Translations under genes and position numbers: made by a program
Notes under the pieces: model-generated
What the model was told of the DNA's origin: nothing
What the model saw: only the letters and a program-made list of their open reading frames with translations
Database searches by the model: none
Part shown: positions 32,680 through 43,048 of the stretch, one piece after another
How the letters are laid out: every line of letters begins with the position of its first letter
Position numbering within the stretch: position 1 is the stretch's first letter
Assembly: GCA_949592205.1 (NCBI GenBank)
Contig: CATIUR010000005.1
Coordinates: 85,866,777 to 85,930,776 of the forward strand
DNA from: Helichrysum umbraculigerum
Taxonomy: Eukaryota; Streptophyta; Magnoliopsida; Asterales; Asteraceae
Reading direction: 5' to 3'
DNA length: 64,000 nucleotides

Positions 32680-34249
32680 TTATCCTTAGCCCAAGGGCTA
32701 CATATAACAAATTTCAATTTTTATTAATGTGGGTCATATACTCATATATTTGTATGTAAATGTGACTTGTGAATTAATCATTGACCGTTTGCTTGTTAAC
32801 ATGATGTGAATGTGACCTACTTAGACTTTTCCGAATGGTCGAACTATTATTGAATATGTCTTAAGTCTAACTAATGATCTCAAATTGTATAAAGTCAACC
32901 AAAGAACCATGTTAAATAACTCATTTCGGTTCGGTTCTTTTCAGAGAGAACCGACCCGATGATATTTAGTCCGGTTCTCGGTCCTCAAATCTAGTGCAAA
33001 TCGGGTCTCGGTTTGATCCGGTCCCAAGCCGGTTTGGTTTGGTTCTGAACCATGCACAACCCTATCTCATCCTCTGTGGGTACGCCATTGTAATAAGTTC
33101 GACATTAATTAAATAAAACCAAAATGAAGTTTATAATTTATCTTTAAAGTGAGATGAATAACAATAATCGATTAATGTTCCAAATATACGACATTTATAT
33201 TATTTTTTTAGTATTGACACTTTAGACTAAATTATAGGTTAAGTTTAATCTAACGACAATGCATACGGGGACAACATAATGAGAATTTAGTAAACTATTA
33301 CTTTTACTTTTTATTTTTATAGTGGACTTTTAAAGTTGGGTATGGTTCCAGTAGCAGATCCAGAACTACAAACCACGTGGTTCAGATGACAAAAGGAACT
33401 ACAAACCACGGATCGGTCGAGTGAGGACGGGTAGGGTCGGGTCGGATTTTCAATACAAAGCACATAAAACGTGTTCAATAATTGTATTAAAATCAATTGA
33501 CTTATTTTTGACTGAGTTTCATACACCGAAAATTCTTCATGAGTGTGTCTTTATCGTTATTAGTACTATATGTTTCAAGATATTACACCACAATACATTT
33601 ATAAATGCATATTTCTCGTTTTGCAGTAAACTAGATCAATGCCTGTCACTTATGACAGAATAATCTTAATCTATATTCTATCCATTATTATTATTTTATC
33701 ATCAATTATATAAGAGAAGTATTATAGATATCTAGTATATTTATTGCATCATATTCGTTAAAAAACGAGGATTGTTAAAATAATAACTAAATTTTCTATA
33801 TAAAAATTTGAATATCAAAGAAAAAAGTGGTCAAAAGGTGATTTTACTGAAAGTTTCAGGGGTTGTTCATAATTTGCTTAAACGTAAAAGAGAAAGAAAC
33901 TGAAAAGTAACGATATGAGATGAATTGAACTCCTCACATGTTGATTCTGAAAGAACACAAATCAAAACGTTAATGACCACCAAGCCAAACTCTACTAACT
34001 TTAATATAAAGTTGGTCATGATATTAATATAACATGGTTCCTAAAAAAGTTGCCACTCAATTTCCACCAACATTTGAGGGCTAAGGGAGGTCAAGTGACC
34101 TACAGGGTGACACTGTTGTGGATCCGCCCTTGTCCACACCACCTGACGACTCTATATTGACTCGCTCAAAGCGTTTTAATTATGATTTGGTTTGAGTTCA
34201 AATTCAAAAAGAGGTTGCAAATTGAATAGCCAAAACTTACTGTAATGCA
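32680..34249. other. Intergenic DNA with degenerate repeats
   Basis: No gene seen. Positions 32925-33060 are rich in CGGTTC, GAACCG and CCGGTTT words, like non-autonomous hAT relics. The rest is A+T-rich without structure I can support. Confidence 0.4.
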
Positions 34250-34651
34250 TAGAGGTGGCAATTTTAGATCCATTGGTTAATTTTGGGTTAATTTGGTTAA
34301 TTTTTAGGAGGGGGTGGGTTTGTTGGGTCTCCTCCCCATTTTTTAGATGGGTCTAAATGGGTTTTTCAATATAACCTCTAATTATGTAACAATTAACCAA
34401 CGGGTTTAGACGGGTCTAGCGGGTATTTTTTTTTTTTTTTTCACCTCATTTCATTTTTTTCATTTTTCACTCAAATAAATTTTTTTTTTTTGGGTGAACC
34501 CGATGACCCGACCCGACCCGAGACCCATTTGACCCGAACCCGTTTAGACCCATCCTTCTAAATGACCCATCTAGATCCGGACCCATTTAGACCCAAACCC
34601 ATCTAGACCCGTGACCCGACCCGACCCGACCCATTCATTTTGCCACCTCTA
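34250..34651. mobile_element. hAT-type MITE
   Basis: The 402-bp element has terminal inverted repeats TAGAGGTGGCAA / TTGCCACCTCTA. The 8-bp flanks GTAATGCA (34242-34249) and GTAGTGCA (34652-34659) differ by one base, as expected for an old hAT insertion. The interior is a run of GGGTCTA/GACCC words that can fold back (for example 34390-34420 and 34500-34630). It has no coding capacity. Confidence 0.8.
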
Positions 34652-35352
34652 GTAGTGCATGTATTCTTCTTCTGATTCTGAGTATATATATGTTTATGTG
34701 TTTTATATGATATATAGTTACGTGGGACTAGGAGAAAATGAAGATCTACAATTATTCTACTATTTTTTTGAGTCACAAACGAATCCAGAAAAAGATCCAA
34801 TCATAATGCATCTTCCAGGAGGACCAGGTGCTTCTGCCTTAATTTCACTATCATATGGAAGAGAAGGTATATATTTTTTTATTTATTGCTTACAATCTAA
34901 TCTAATCTAATGTAATCTAATAATTAAAAAATAAAATAATAAACTTTTTGGTAGTATGTAAATTAACTCAAACTTTTGAAGGCCCCGGATAAAAAGAGGT
35001 TAAAAATAAAAATGAAACGCTAAATATATTGTGTTAATTAACGATCAATTTGAAACGACACACATTCAATTTGAAACAATCAAAACTATTTTCTATTTTG
35101 TTAATTAACGATCAAATTATGTATCAGTTTAAAAATGTATATATGCATGTTTTTTAAGGCCCTGTAAGTCGGCGCTGAACGGTCGACCACTGCACCCACC
35201 CTCAAAGACGGCCATGTTCTTAACTCGATCAAATTCTACCTGTTATGGCCTTATGGGTTATGATTTACTTATAGGTCCACTTACCTTCAACGATGATAAC
35301 GGGCTGGAAGACCTCACAATAACATTAAACCCATACTCATGGACAAAGGTAA

Positions 35353-36120
35353 CATAAGCGTTATTATCCTATTTCTCTCTTTTATTCTTCTCTTTCGTTC
35401 TGGTTTGCCATCAACCACGAGGTTGCGGTTCAAATCCCCTTGCAGACAGTATGGATATATGTGAGTCAGTGTGTGGTTTGTATACACTATGTGCATGGGT
35501 TTATTTGCAGGGTTGCCGTTTTTTAAAAAAAGAACTAGAAAAATCGACTCATATTGTAAGAAACTTTGTTAGTGTAGCACTTCGATCTGATTTTATATTT
35601 GATGGAGGCCCAAGTATCGAAGAACGGGCCCTTATGTTTCTGGAGGCCCATAATTGTTACACAAATAGGGCTGCACGGAAAAGGGCATAACTTGGCTACA
35701 GGGCTCCGTTTCAGGCCAATGAGCAGGCGAATCGAAGCCTGGAGCGAGGCCCACCAATCCGTTAATCGCCATACCCTCGAAGCCCAAAAACGGCTCCGTT
35801 TGGAAGATACGACCCATTTTATAATTTTTCTGTTAAATTTGGACTTTTGTTTTGGGCTTTATGTTCGGCCCGTTATGTTTTTTAGGCCCATTTAAATTTC
35901 TGGTTGTTAGGGTTCAAGGAACATTGTAACGGATTCAGTTTTCATTTTCAAGAAATTTGATTTTGCTTCCAATTTTGTGAATCAAAGCATACACATCCAC
36001 GGCATTCTTTGTGAATCAACGTGTTTTGGAAGAGATTTTTCCTGCAGGAATCAACAGGTTTAATCTTATTATCTCAATTTTGCACTACATCAATATTACA
36101 TAATAATCACTTCATTATAT
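35353..36120. other. SCPL intron with inserted GGCCCA-rich block
   Basis: Positions about 35560-36055 are denser in G+C than the surroundings and hold repeated GGCCCA/TGGGCC words (for example 35605, 35645, 35748, 35883) and a GTTAGGGTT telo-box (35905-35913), ending in TTCCTGCAG. This could be a promoter fragment or an LTR remnant (TGTTAG at 35567, CAACA at 36052). No TSD was found. Confidence 0.3.
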
Positions 36121-36265
36121 CCGTTTGTAGATGGCCAGTATTGTATTTGTGGATATTCTAGCTGGCTCTGGGTTTTCTTATGCTAAAACTGAAGGATCAT
36201 GGATAGCTAGCGATAGCATTGTGGCTACCCATGCTACCGATTTCATTAAAAAGGTTATATACTAA

Positions 36266-37046
36266 GAGTAAGGTTCAAATGAGTACACCAATTTTGAGTG
36301 AGAATGAGGGAACTAATAGATTTATGACATGTGTTACTTTATTCTCTCTCCTCCACATTTTTTAAATTTAAATATCTCACAAACGGTAAGTCGAAAAATC
36401 ATGAAAATTGCACCATAAAATTCAGCGTTTTCTCCTCTTCGATTTGCCGTCCCTCAAGGCATACTTTCGACAACTTTTTTTTTTCTTCCATTTTTTGGTG
36501 GGTTTTACAAATTAGTAACACATGTGTTAGTGATTGGTTATACATTTAATTTGTGGTTAAGGTTAGGGTTTAGGGTTAGGGTTAGGGTTTAGGGTTTAAG
36601 GTTTAGGGTTTAGTATGATTTAGGGTTTAGAGTTTTGTAAAACGTTTAGGGTTTGAGGTTTAGGGGTTAAGGTTTAGGGTTTGAGGTTTGGGGTTGCTCG
36701 AAACCCCAAACCTCAAACCATAAACCCTAACCCCTAAACCCCAAACCCTAAACCCTAAACGCAACACTGTAACACATGTGTTAGTAGATGTGAAACATAC
36801 CAAAAAAATGAAAAAAAAAAAAAATTCGTCGAAAGTATGCCTTGAGGGACGGCAAATCGAAGAGGAAAAAACGTTGAATTTAATGGTGCAATTTTCATAA
36901 TTTTTGGATTTGTCGTTTGTGAGATAATTGATGTTGGGGGTAAATGGGTTTTGTACATGTGGAACATTCTCTTTGTACACATGGCCTGATATCATTGGTT
37001 CCCTCATTCTCACACAAATTCCTATTCTCATTTGAACCCTACCCTG
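36266..37046. mobile_element. Foldback (MULE-like) element with telomere-repeat centre
   Basis: The arms are inverted copies: GGTTCAAATGAG...GAATGAGGGAAC on the left faces GTTCCCTCATTC...CTCATTTGAACC on the right. Pairing resumes at GATTTGCCGTCCCTCAAGGC (left, about 36438) and its complement (about 36840). The centre (about 36555-36775) is (TTTAGGG)n-like on the left half and AAACCCTAA-like on the right half. TATACTAA is repeated at 36258-36265 and 37047-37054, an 8-9-bp duplication in line with Mutator-like elements. It lies in an SCPL intron and has no gene; ORFs across it are chance. Confidence 0.8.
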
Positions 37047-38153
37047 TATACTAAACTAACAATTGTGTTTTTTCAACATCTATTTTTAATGTTAAGACAC
37101 ATATCTACGCAACGATTGCTTATGCAATCATTCTAACGCTTTAATGCGTTTTAATTTGGCGAACAGTTTCTTATTGATCATCCTAAGTTCATAAAGAGTC
37201 CACTTTATATAGCAGGAATATCTTACATGGGCATTGTTATTCCTGCTGTTACTCTACTTCTATATGAAGGTAATAATACTATCTGATATTTTAACATATG
37301 ACTTCATCATGCAAGAACGATATACGAGTAGTGAAATGTTTCTGTATTTGCAGGCAATGAGCGTGGGGATCAACCGTCAATAAATATTCAAGTAAGCAAT
37401 TAAACGCAATTAAGTTTGTAATGTCGTTCCCAATATTTTTATTTTCCATATACCAATCATGTGAAAACATACTTTTGAAAAGAGACTTATTACTTAGAGG
37501 CATTTGAACTCGTACATTCCAAAAGCTGTTAATTGTTTTGGAGTGTATAGATGTTTACACATTTTATAATTGTTTGTATAGAACTTTCAAAATTGCTATT
37601 GTATGCATCTTGTACTATACCTGTTGGTAACCGATTTTGTTATGAAGCTTAACCGATCCCACGTCAACGCCACCTCAGAAGAAAAAAAAAAGTTTCAGGT
37701 CATCTGATAATAGAAAGTTTCAAAACTTGGATACATACAATAGCAATGCGGAAATCTCCATACAAAAAATAATAAAGGGTGTAAAATTCAATACACGCCG
37801 AAAAAGTAAACCCATTTCAAAAGTATCACATTTTGTTGGATGGCATTGAGTACTATAAAATAAATTGTGGTCTAAAACTCGGATATATTATTTGCAGCCC
37901 TCTCACCGATAAGTTCATGGACTTCAACTCAAGACTAGAATATGCTCATCGCTTGGCACTAATATCAGATGATATATATAAGGTATGTTTAGGTGTATGA
38001 TGAACATTTTTCTGTGTAACAATGAGTTTCTTATATAATTATCTGATGTTGCAGTTAGCAATAGAGAAATGTCAAGGTGATTATGTAAACATTAATACGA
38101 ACAACTCATTGTGTGCCCACAGTCTTCAACGATATGAACATGTTAGAATCTAG

Positions 38154-39729
38154 TTGGAGTTGTTTCTACAAAACCTTATGAATTTCGTCAAACATGATAC
38201 AATCACATCTAGTTTTTGTTAGTAATTTGGTGTAATTGAGGGATATGGTTATTAGACTTGAAAATGGGTTAGGAGGTACGGAGTGTACGCCCATCTAGTC
38301 GGTAACATCCCTGATTAAAAGCTATTGCGGAAATTGGTGGTATTATTGAAATTGGCCTAGTCTAAGACGAAGGCCTATTTCTAGACAAAAAACCTGATTG
38401 CTGATTTTAATGTCCTGATGGTTGATTTTCATAACCATGTGGCTGATTTTCTAGACCTGAGTGCTGATAAGCCTCTGTCTAGACAAAGGCCTAAACACAG
38501 ACAGATACCTAGTTCCAGACAGGAATCCTGATTGCAGATTATGAATGCCTTGTATAATACCTGATGGATGATTTTGAATGTGCAGATTTTTCCAAACGGG
38601 TCAGGTGGCAAATCTGACCCGTTTTTGCTGTGACTCTTCATTGGCTTACCTGCTGGACTTTATGGTCATTAATATATTAATGATCCATGAATATTAAAAG
38701 GACTATAACTGCAATAGCTTAATGGAGTTTATGATGGTTACTTAATACCAATTTAATTCCATTGATTGTTGGGGGATATATAAACTCCAACAATGGATTC
38801 ACATGAGAGATGAATTAGAACACTAAATACTCTTTTGCAAACCAGGTTCTTGTTTTGTTGCCTCAAATCAAGAACACCACTCTTTGTCTTATCTCAAAAC
38901 AAAGTTCGTGTAACCCAAGGCATATAGGGTCGAATTGTTGTTTTCGGAAAGTGATAACACGATTCAAAGGGATATCCGGTCCATTGAAGTCTCTACCCTA
39001 TTACACGGTTTCCTCCAACAATCGAAAACAACAATTTTGGTTATTTTAATGGCGGCTACTTTGAAGTGTATGACAGCTATGCGTTGAGAACTCCTTTTCA
39101 TGAAGATGATGGTGATGATGATCCAAGAAGGATCAAGTGGGGAACATTGGCTACATTGCTCGAGGTTAATCCTCAATGGTATGTCTAACTCCTTATTTGA
39201 TATTTATCAAAACGTTGATTTGCCAAAGATTTACAGAATTCTTGGGCAATTAAAATAACACAAACTGCATGGTTGAATCATTCTCGGTTTGGGGTATGAT
39301 TGATAAGTTACCACCTTCTTGAAACGTAAGAAGAGTGGGTTAACTTTGGTACAATTGGAAAATCATTTGTGTATAGAGTAATCTCTTAAAACACATGAAA
39401 ACGATAAACCAATGAGCAATGAAATTGCTGGAAAACCTTTTATGATTATGATTGAAGATGACATGGATAAAAACATGTGCCATGATATTGAGAGAAATCT
39501 CAAGGATTTCAATGGCGGTTATTTGCTGAAAATTTGGAATGAAATATTATTTCATGTAATATTGTTTTGTTGTTGGTTAAGCCAAACATAACAATAAAGC
39601 AAACACAAATAAAAGATGATATTATTGTAAAAGGAATGATGATCTTATTACATGGTATACTTATGTAATGATAATAATATATGATTATGTGCTATAATCA
39701 CATATGATTATGATCATTCACTTTTATAC
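38154..39729. other. Region between SCPL remnant and copia remnant H
   Basis: No gene I can name. Positions 38390-38600 have an irregular repeat built on CCTGATNGCTGATTTT and TCTAGAC. An 11-bp stem AAACGGGTCAG / CTGACCCGTTT lies at 38594-38624. A TATA-like GATATATAAACTCC (38775-38788) followed by a 250-bp leader-like stretch may be the start of copia element H. Short open stretches (for example 39030-39180, rich in D and E) are unassigned. Confidence 0.35.
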
Positions 39730-40197
39730 TTGGTGTTGAAAATTTGTTGTTGGGGTTTGTTTATGGAAAAACAATTACTTCAAGTATTGTTTTGTGTACC
39801 GAAAGATCTAAAGAACAAGTCTTGTTTAACAAGTGTGGTACATGCAGTTTTGGGATTTGATATATATTTATTATCAAAATCCGGTGTGTTTGTCGTTTTG
39901 ATCATATATGTTTATGCTGAACTATGATATGATTATACTATGCATAATTGTATTTGTATGATATTTCGAATGATGATTAATATGCTTAACATGCTTGACT
40001 AAAAAATGTATATTCGAATAAAGAGCATGAAATGTTATTCTTAAATTTGAAATTCATTTGTATCACTTGATGTGATAATCATATTAATATATATGCGGAT
40101 CATTTGTTTATGAGAATATAAAATATGATTAAGTGTTATGCTTATATGCTTTAAGATATTATTCTTTGGTATGATATGCTCATATATGTATATGTAA
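39730..40197 (+). mobile_element. Old copia element H, left part (protease/pre-integrase remnant)
   Basis: The forward frame around 39848-39910 (GFDIYLLSKSGVFV...) resembles the segment of copia Pol before the integrase zinc finger (usually ...LSKSGVFVGKGY...). The matching integrase piece lies at 63748-63896 beyond the SIRE-like element, with TSD TGTAA on both sides (40193-40197, 63533-63537). The two parts thus belonged to one plus-strand copia element that was split. Many stops; clearly dead. Confidence 0.6.
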
Positions 40198-40482
40198 TGT
40201 AAGTCCCCTACTTTTAGGATCGATAACTTCGTTATCTGTAGTATTAAGGTGCGGAATCCCTCAATACGGTGTTATCTTACTAACAACGAATATGTTCGTA
40301 TTGCGTTTAATAAGACTTAGCTTTAAACAATGAATTGTCAAAGCCTAGTCGTTAGTTTCAGTTTTTCTCTGGATTTGTCGAGTTCGCCGATCAGAAAGAA
40401 TGCCAAAAGTTATGTTTTTCACGGAGTGCAAAACATTATATACGTCCAGCTCAACTCGGCTCGCATGGGCCTGCGAGTTCGG
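40198..40482 (-). repeat. 3' LTR of the SIRE-like element (partial)
   Basis: Matches 62949-63233 at all but about two positions, then diverges at 40483. The half next to the element body (the U3 side) and the polypurine tract are missing, so this LTR is truncated, not merely mutated. Its outer end TGTAAGTCCCC abuts the TSD. Confidence 0.88.
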
Positions 40483-40883
40483 TACTATTAATTAACTTAT
40501 ATAATTTCCAAGTGTTAATTGATCTAATTTATTATCAATTTAACCTTTAAATTATATATCATTTGTCTAGTTAATACGAATACATTTTTAACTTGTTAAT
40601 TACTTATATACCTTACGGTCTTAAGTCCATAATCAAATCTAAAATGCATATGTTATCATAAAATTTTGACCGCCGATATTAATCGGAACACGCCGCTCGA
40701 CTACTCAATGAGTCAGAAGACTTTCGATCACTATTTTATCTTAACATAATTATGTAAACTTAAATTGCCAAACATATTTTACTTAAAATAATAATAACCC
40801 TAAGCCAAATATATTTACAAAATAAATTAAGTTTACATTTGTTCACTACAAACTATTAAAAATATTACAGTACTAAGATAATA
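40483..40883. other. A+T-rich sequence replacing the U3 side of the 3' LTR
   Basis: No coding sequence, no polypurine tract and no similarity to the missing LTR half. It may be the 3' untranslated part of the third ORF joined to the LTR by deletion. Confidence 0.4.
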
Positions 40884-42438
40884 CTAAGCTATCTTACCAG
40901 CTTCAGTATCACCCGGTACAGTCTTATCTGCACTTGTATCCACTCCAGAACCACTAGCACCAGCACCAGACTCCCCCTGAATAGTAGCTTGCTCACCATT
41001 CTTTGAAGGACCAGTCTGCTCACCACTCGGTGCATTGGGATCATCGTCCTTGTATCGTTCTTGGTCCAGGTGGTGTGAGAGACTCAATATGCCAGTCTCT
41101 GGTAAGCGGTGTATGAGGTTGAGACAAAGCCTGCGTAAGCAAGCTTGTCGCAAATCTAGCTATTTTGTTCGTTGGAAAATTAGCTCCACGAACTAGATCA
41201 GCAACCTCATGCTGTAAAGTTAAACACAATTAAAATCAGTTATTGTTACAGATTACTCTGTCTCAAACTCTAATTAATTGCATAACACTCATAGTTATAG
41301 AACTTATATCTCATACCTGAAGCGGTAAAGATATCGATTCAGTAACCACCGGTGCATCCATCTCCACCTGTGGTGTATCCTGAGCAACTGTATACAGAAT
41401 TAACTGTCTCAGTTCAACTCCTGATAAACAACAAGTTAAGATTATTTAACTTTTATAATCAATACTAACCTTCTCGAATAGTAAGCGTTCTCGGACGCTT
41501 CATCAAAGGAATCTCAACTTCCTCAGTACCTTCCTCCAGAATACTCTTACCTTTTCTCTTCCTTTCAGAAGCAGATGGAGGAGGAGAAGGTGTATTGTCA
41601 GAATCTTCATCTGAAGCCGTCTCACCATCACGACCTCCAGATGATCTAACAGGATCCTAAAGTTTAAATATATTAAACATTTATGATTAGCGTAAGCTCT
41701 ATCATACAAGTTCTATATATTTAAGATTAATCAGATATAATACCTCAGTCGGTACTTCAATTGATCTATCAAGCTGTATCTGCTCATCCTCAAGTAATAT
41801 AACTTCGGGATTTGCAGCCTCAGCTTCAGCTTCCTGTTCGGTTAATGATATTTATATTTTAAAATCAGAAATAATATCCAATTTACTAAATATCTAATAT
41901 CAGAATCATTATATAATAATATTATGCATCTATAATTAATAAAACAATCTATCAACTAAGCATCTATATTATTACATAAGTAAAAGATTACCTCAGGTGG
42001 TGCTAAATAACTCTCAATGTCTTGAAGCAAAGGATTTGTCGCATCATCATTCTGCTCCAAAACCTCTTGCACAACCTGTGCAGCAACATCTGGATTCACT
42101 TGCTGATCCACCTGACCAACCTGAATAAGAACATCCTCAAGGAGCCCTTGTGGATCTTCAGGTTGAGCTTCCTCAGCTGCAGGTTCTGGTACAACATCAG
42201 CAATAGCAGGAACAGCAACAACAGCAGGAGCTACGTCTAACCACCCATGATTTGGCGGTGCAACGTAGTTCGGATCAACAATATATCCGAAAAGTGGTCT
42301 AACTTCCGGTTTCACCACTCCTTCTTTCCTAACTGTCTGCATAAATATGGCATTATACCCACGATGGTCAATCGTATTAACCACTAGATGTGGTTCAGGT
42401 ATAGCCAAATCCGGTAGACGCGCACGGATAATCAGCAT
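40884..42438 (-). pseudogene. C-terminal part of third ORF of SIRE-like element, intron-like gaps
   Basis: Continues the protein of 42432-43046 after a one-base frameshift: the shared FLVYPDF block at the end of that ORF is followed here by MLIIRARLPDL. The open pieces are joined by GT-AG gaps: exon to 41992, then 41833-41744, 41656-41470, 41397-41317 and 41211 on. Phases fit from 41656 to 41041. The protein is acidic and proline-rich (PEPAAEEAQPEDPQ...), then has a basic, nuclear-signal-like KRKRKGK and MKRPRTLTIR. After 41041 the frame stops and an open stretch continues in another frame to 40884. I do not know its function. It could be a host-derived or env-slot gene carried by the element. 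Confidence 0.5.
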
Positions 42439-43046
42439 GCAAAATCCGGGTAAACCAAAAATCTTGATCTAACAGACCCCGATATCTGTTTCGCAATCTC
42501 ACCAAAAAGATAATCACAAAAACTGTATGGTTTATTATAAACCAGTGACAGTGCAGCCGATAAAATCGCAGGGCTTAACTCATCAAAACCACCCTTCTTT
42601 GCTGCAAAAACGATATTCATCACGTGCCAAAGAAACCTCCACTGACCAATAACCAGAGGCTTCTGGAACTGACGTCCACGCCTGTCTCCTGTATATCCCA
42701 TACGACGTATAGCACCCTCAATAAAATCCATAGGATATTCAATATCCCCGTTCTCCTGTTCTACGGTACCTAGCTGCAAAATCTCACGGAGATTACCAGC
42801 TGTAAAGGTAACAGGTTGTCCACTAACTGTAGCTCGAATCTCAGGTGGGGTGACAGATTCGTCATATACTATATCTGTCCAAAAATCATTCAGAATAGCC
42901 TGAGATATCGGAGGATTGGCCGTAATGGCGTATCTAATCCTTGATCGTGCTAGAAAACGTAGAATATCAGCAACCCTGTCAGCCCTCTTGGACTCAAGGT
43001 TCAGATCAACCAGAATGTTGTGACCCTTATCAAATGCTCTAGCCAT
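42432..43046 (-). CDS. Third ORF of the SIRE-like element, N-terminal domain (204 aa)
   Basis: Lies downstream of pol on the same strand, where SIRE elements carry an env-like gene. The start codon follows an acceptor-like TTATTTTACAG two bases upstream. The sequence has the pattern I know from ORFs after pol in Asteraceae copia elements: NDFW near residue 50, GQPVTFTAGNLREIL near 75-90, RRMGYTG near 114, PLVIGQWRFLWHVMN near 130-144, then RFLVYPDF at the end. In databases such proteins are often called putative plant transposon protein; the role is unknown. No transmembrane segment or signal peptide is visible, so an envelope function is not supported by this sequence. It ends in a frameshift at 42432-42438. 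Confidence 0.7.
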   Translation of the reverse strand: MARAFDKGHNILVDLNLESKRADRVADILRFLARSRIRYAITANPPISQAILNDFWTDIVYDESVTPPEIRATVSGQPVTFTAGNLREILQLGTVEQENGDIEYPMDFIEGAIRRMGYTGDRRGRQFQKPLVIGQWRFLWHVMNIVFAAKKGGFDELSPAILSAALSLVYNKPYSFCDYLFGEIAKQISGSVRSRFLVYPDFAC

Positions 43047-43048
43047 AT

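Larger units (their letters stand above)
34718..38153 (+). pseudogene. Broken serine carboxypeptidase-like (SCPL) gene
   Basis: SCPL proteins (peptidase S10) are secreted or vacuolar hydrolases or acyltransferases. Seven exon-like pieces with GT-AG borders match in order: 34718-34866 (YVGLGENEDLQLFYYF...GGPGAS), 35275-35348 (GPLTFNDDN...NPYSWTK), 36131-36253 (SIVFVDILAGSGFSYA), 37167-37269 (FLIDHPKF...GISYMG), 37354-37391 (GNERGDQPSINIQ), 37898-37982 (PLTDKFMDFNSRLEYAHR) and 38055-38153 (IEKCQGDYVNINTNNSLC, then TAG). The GxSYxG serine motif is present as GISYMG, but the normally acidic second residue is Ile. The usual GGPGCS cysteine is Ala. The signal peptide, the GYLLGN segment before PLTD and the C-terminal Asp and His of the catalytic triad are missing. 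Several transposons sit in its introns. I call it a pseudogene with confidence; its substrate is unknown. Confidence 0.88.

Noticed and set aside
36660..37031. 123-codon minus-strand ORF
   Set aside because: It covers the arm and telomere-repeat core of the foldback element.
38594..38624. 11-bp stem followed by T run, like a bacterial terminator
   Set aside because: This is plant nuclear DNA, with no sign of bacterial or plastid gene context. It is a single inverted repeat.
42432..43046. Third ORF as a true retroviral envelope gene
   Set aside because: No signal peptide, membrane segment or glycoprotein-like pattern; only the position is env-like.
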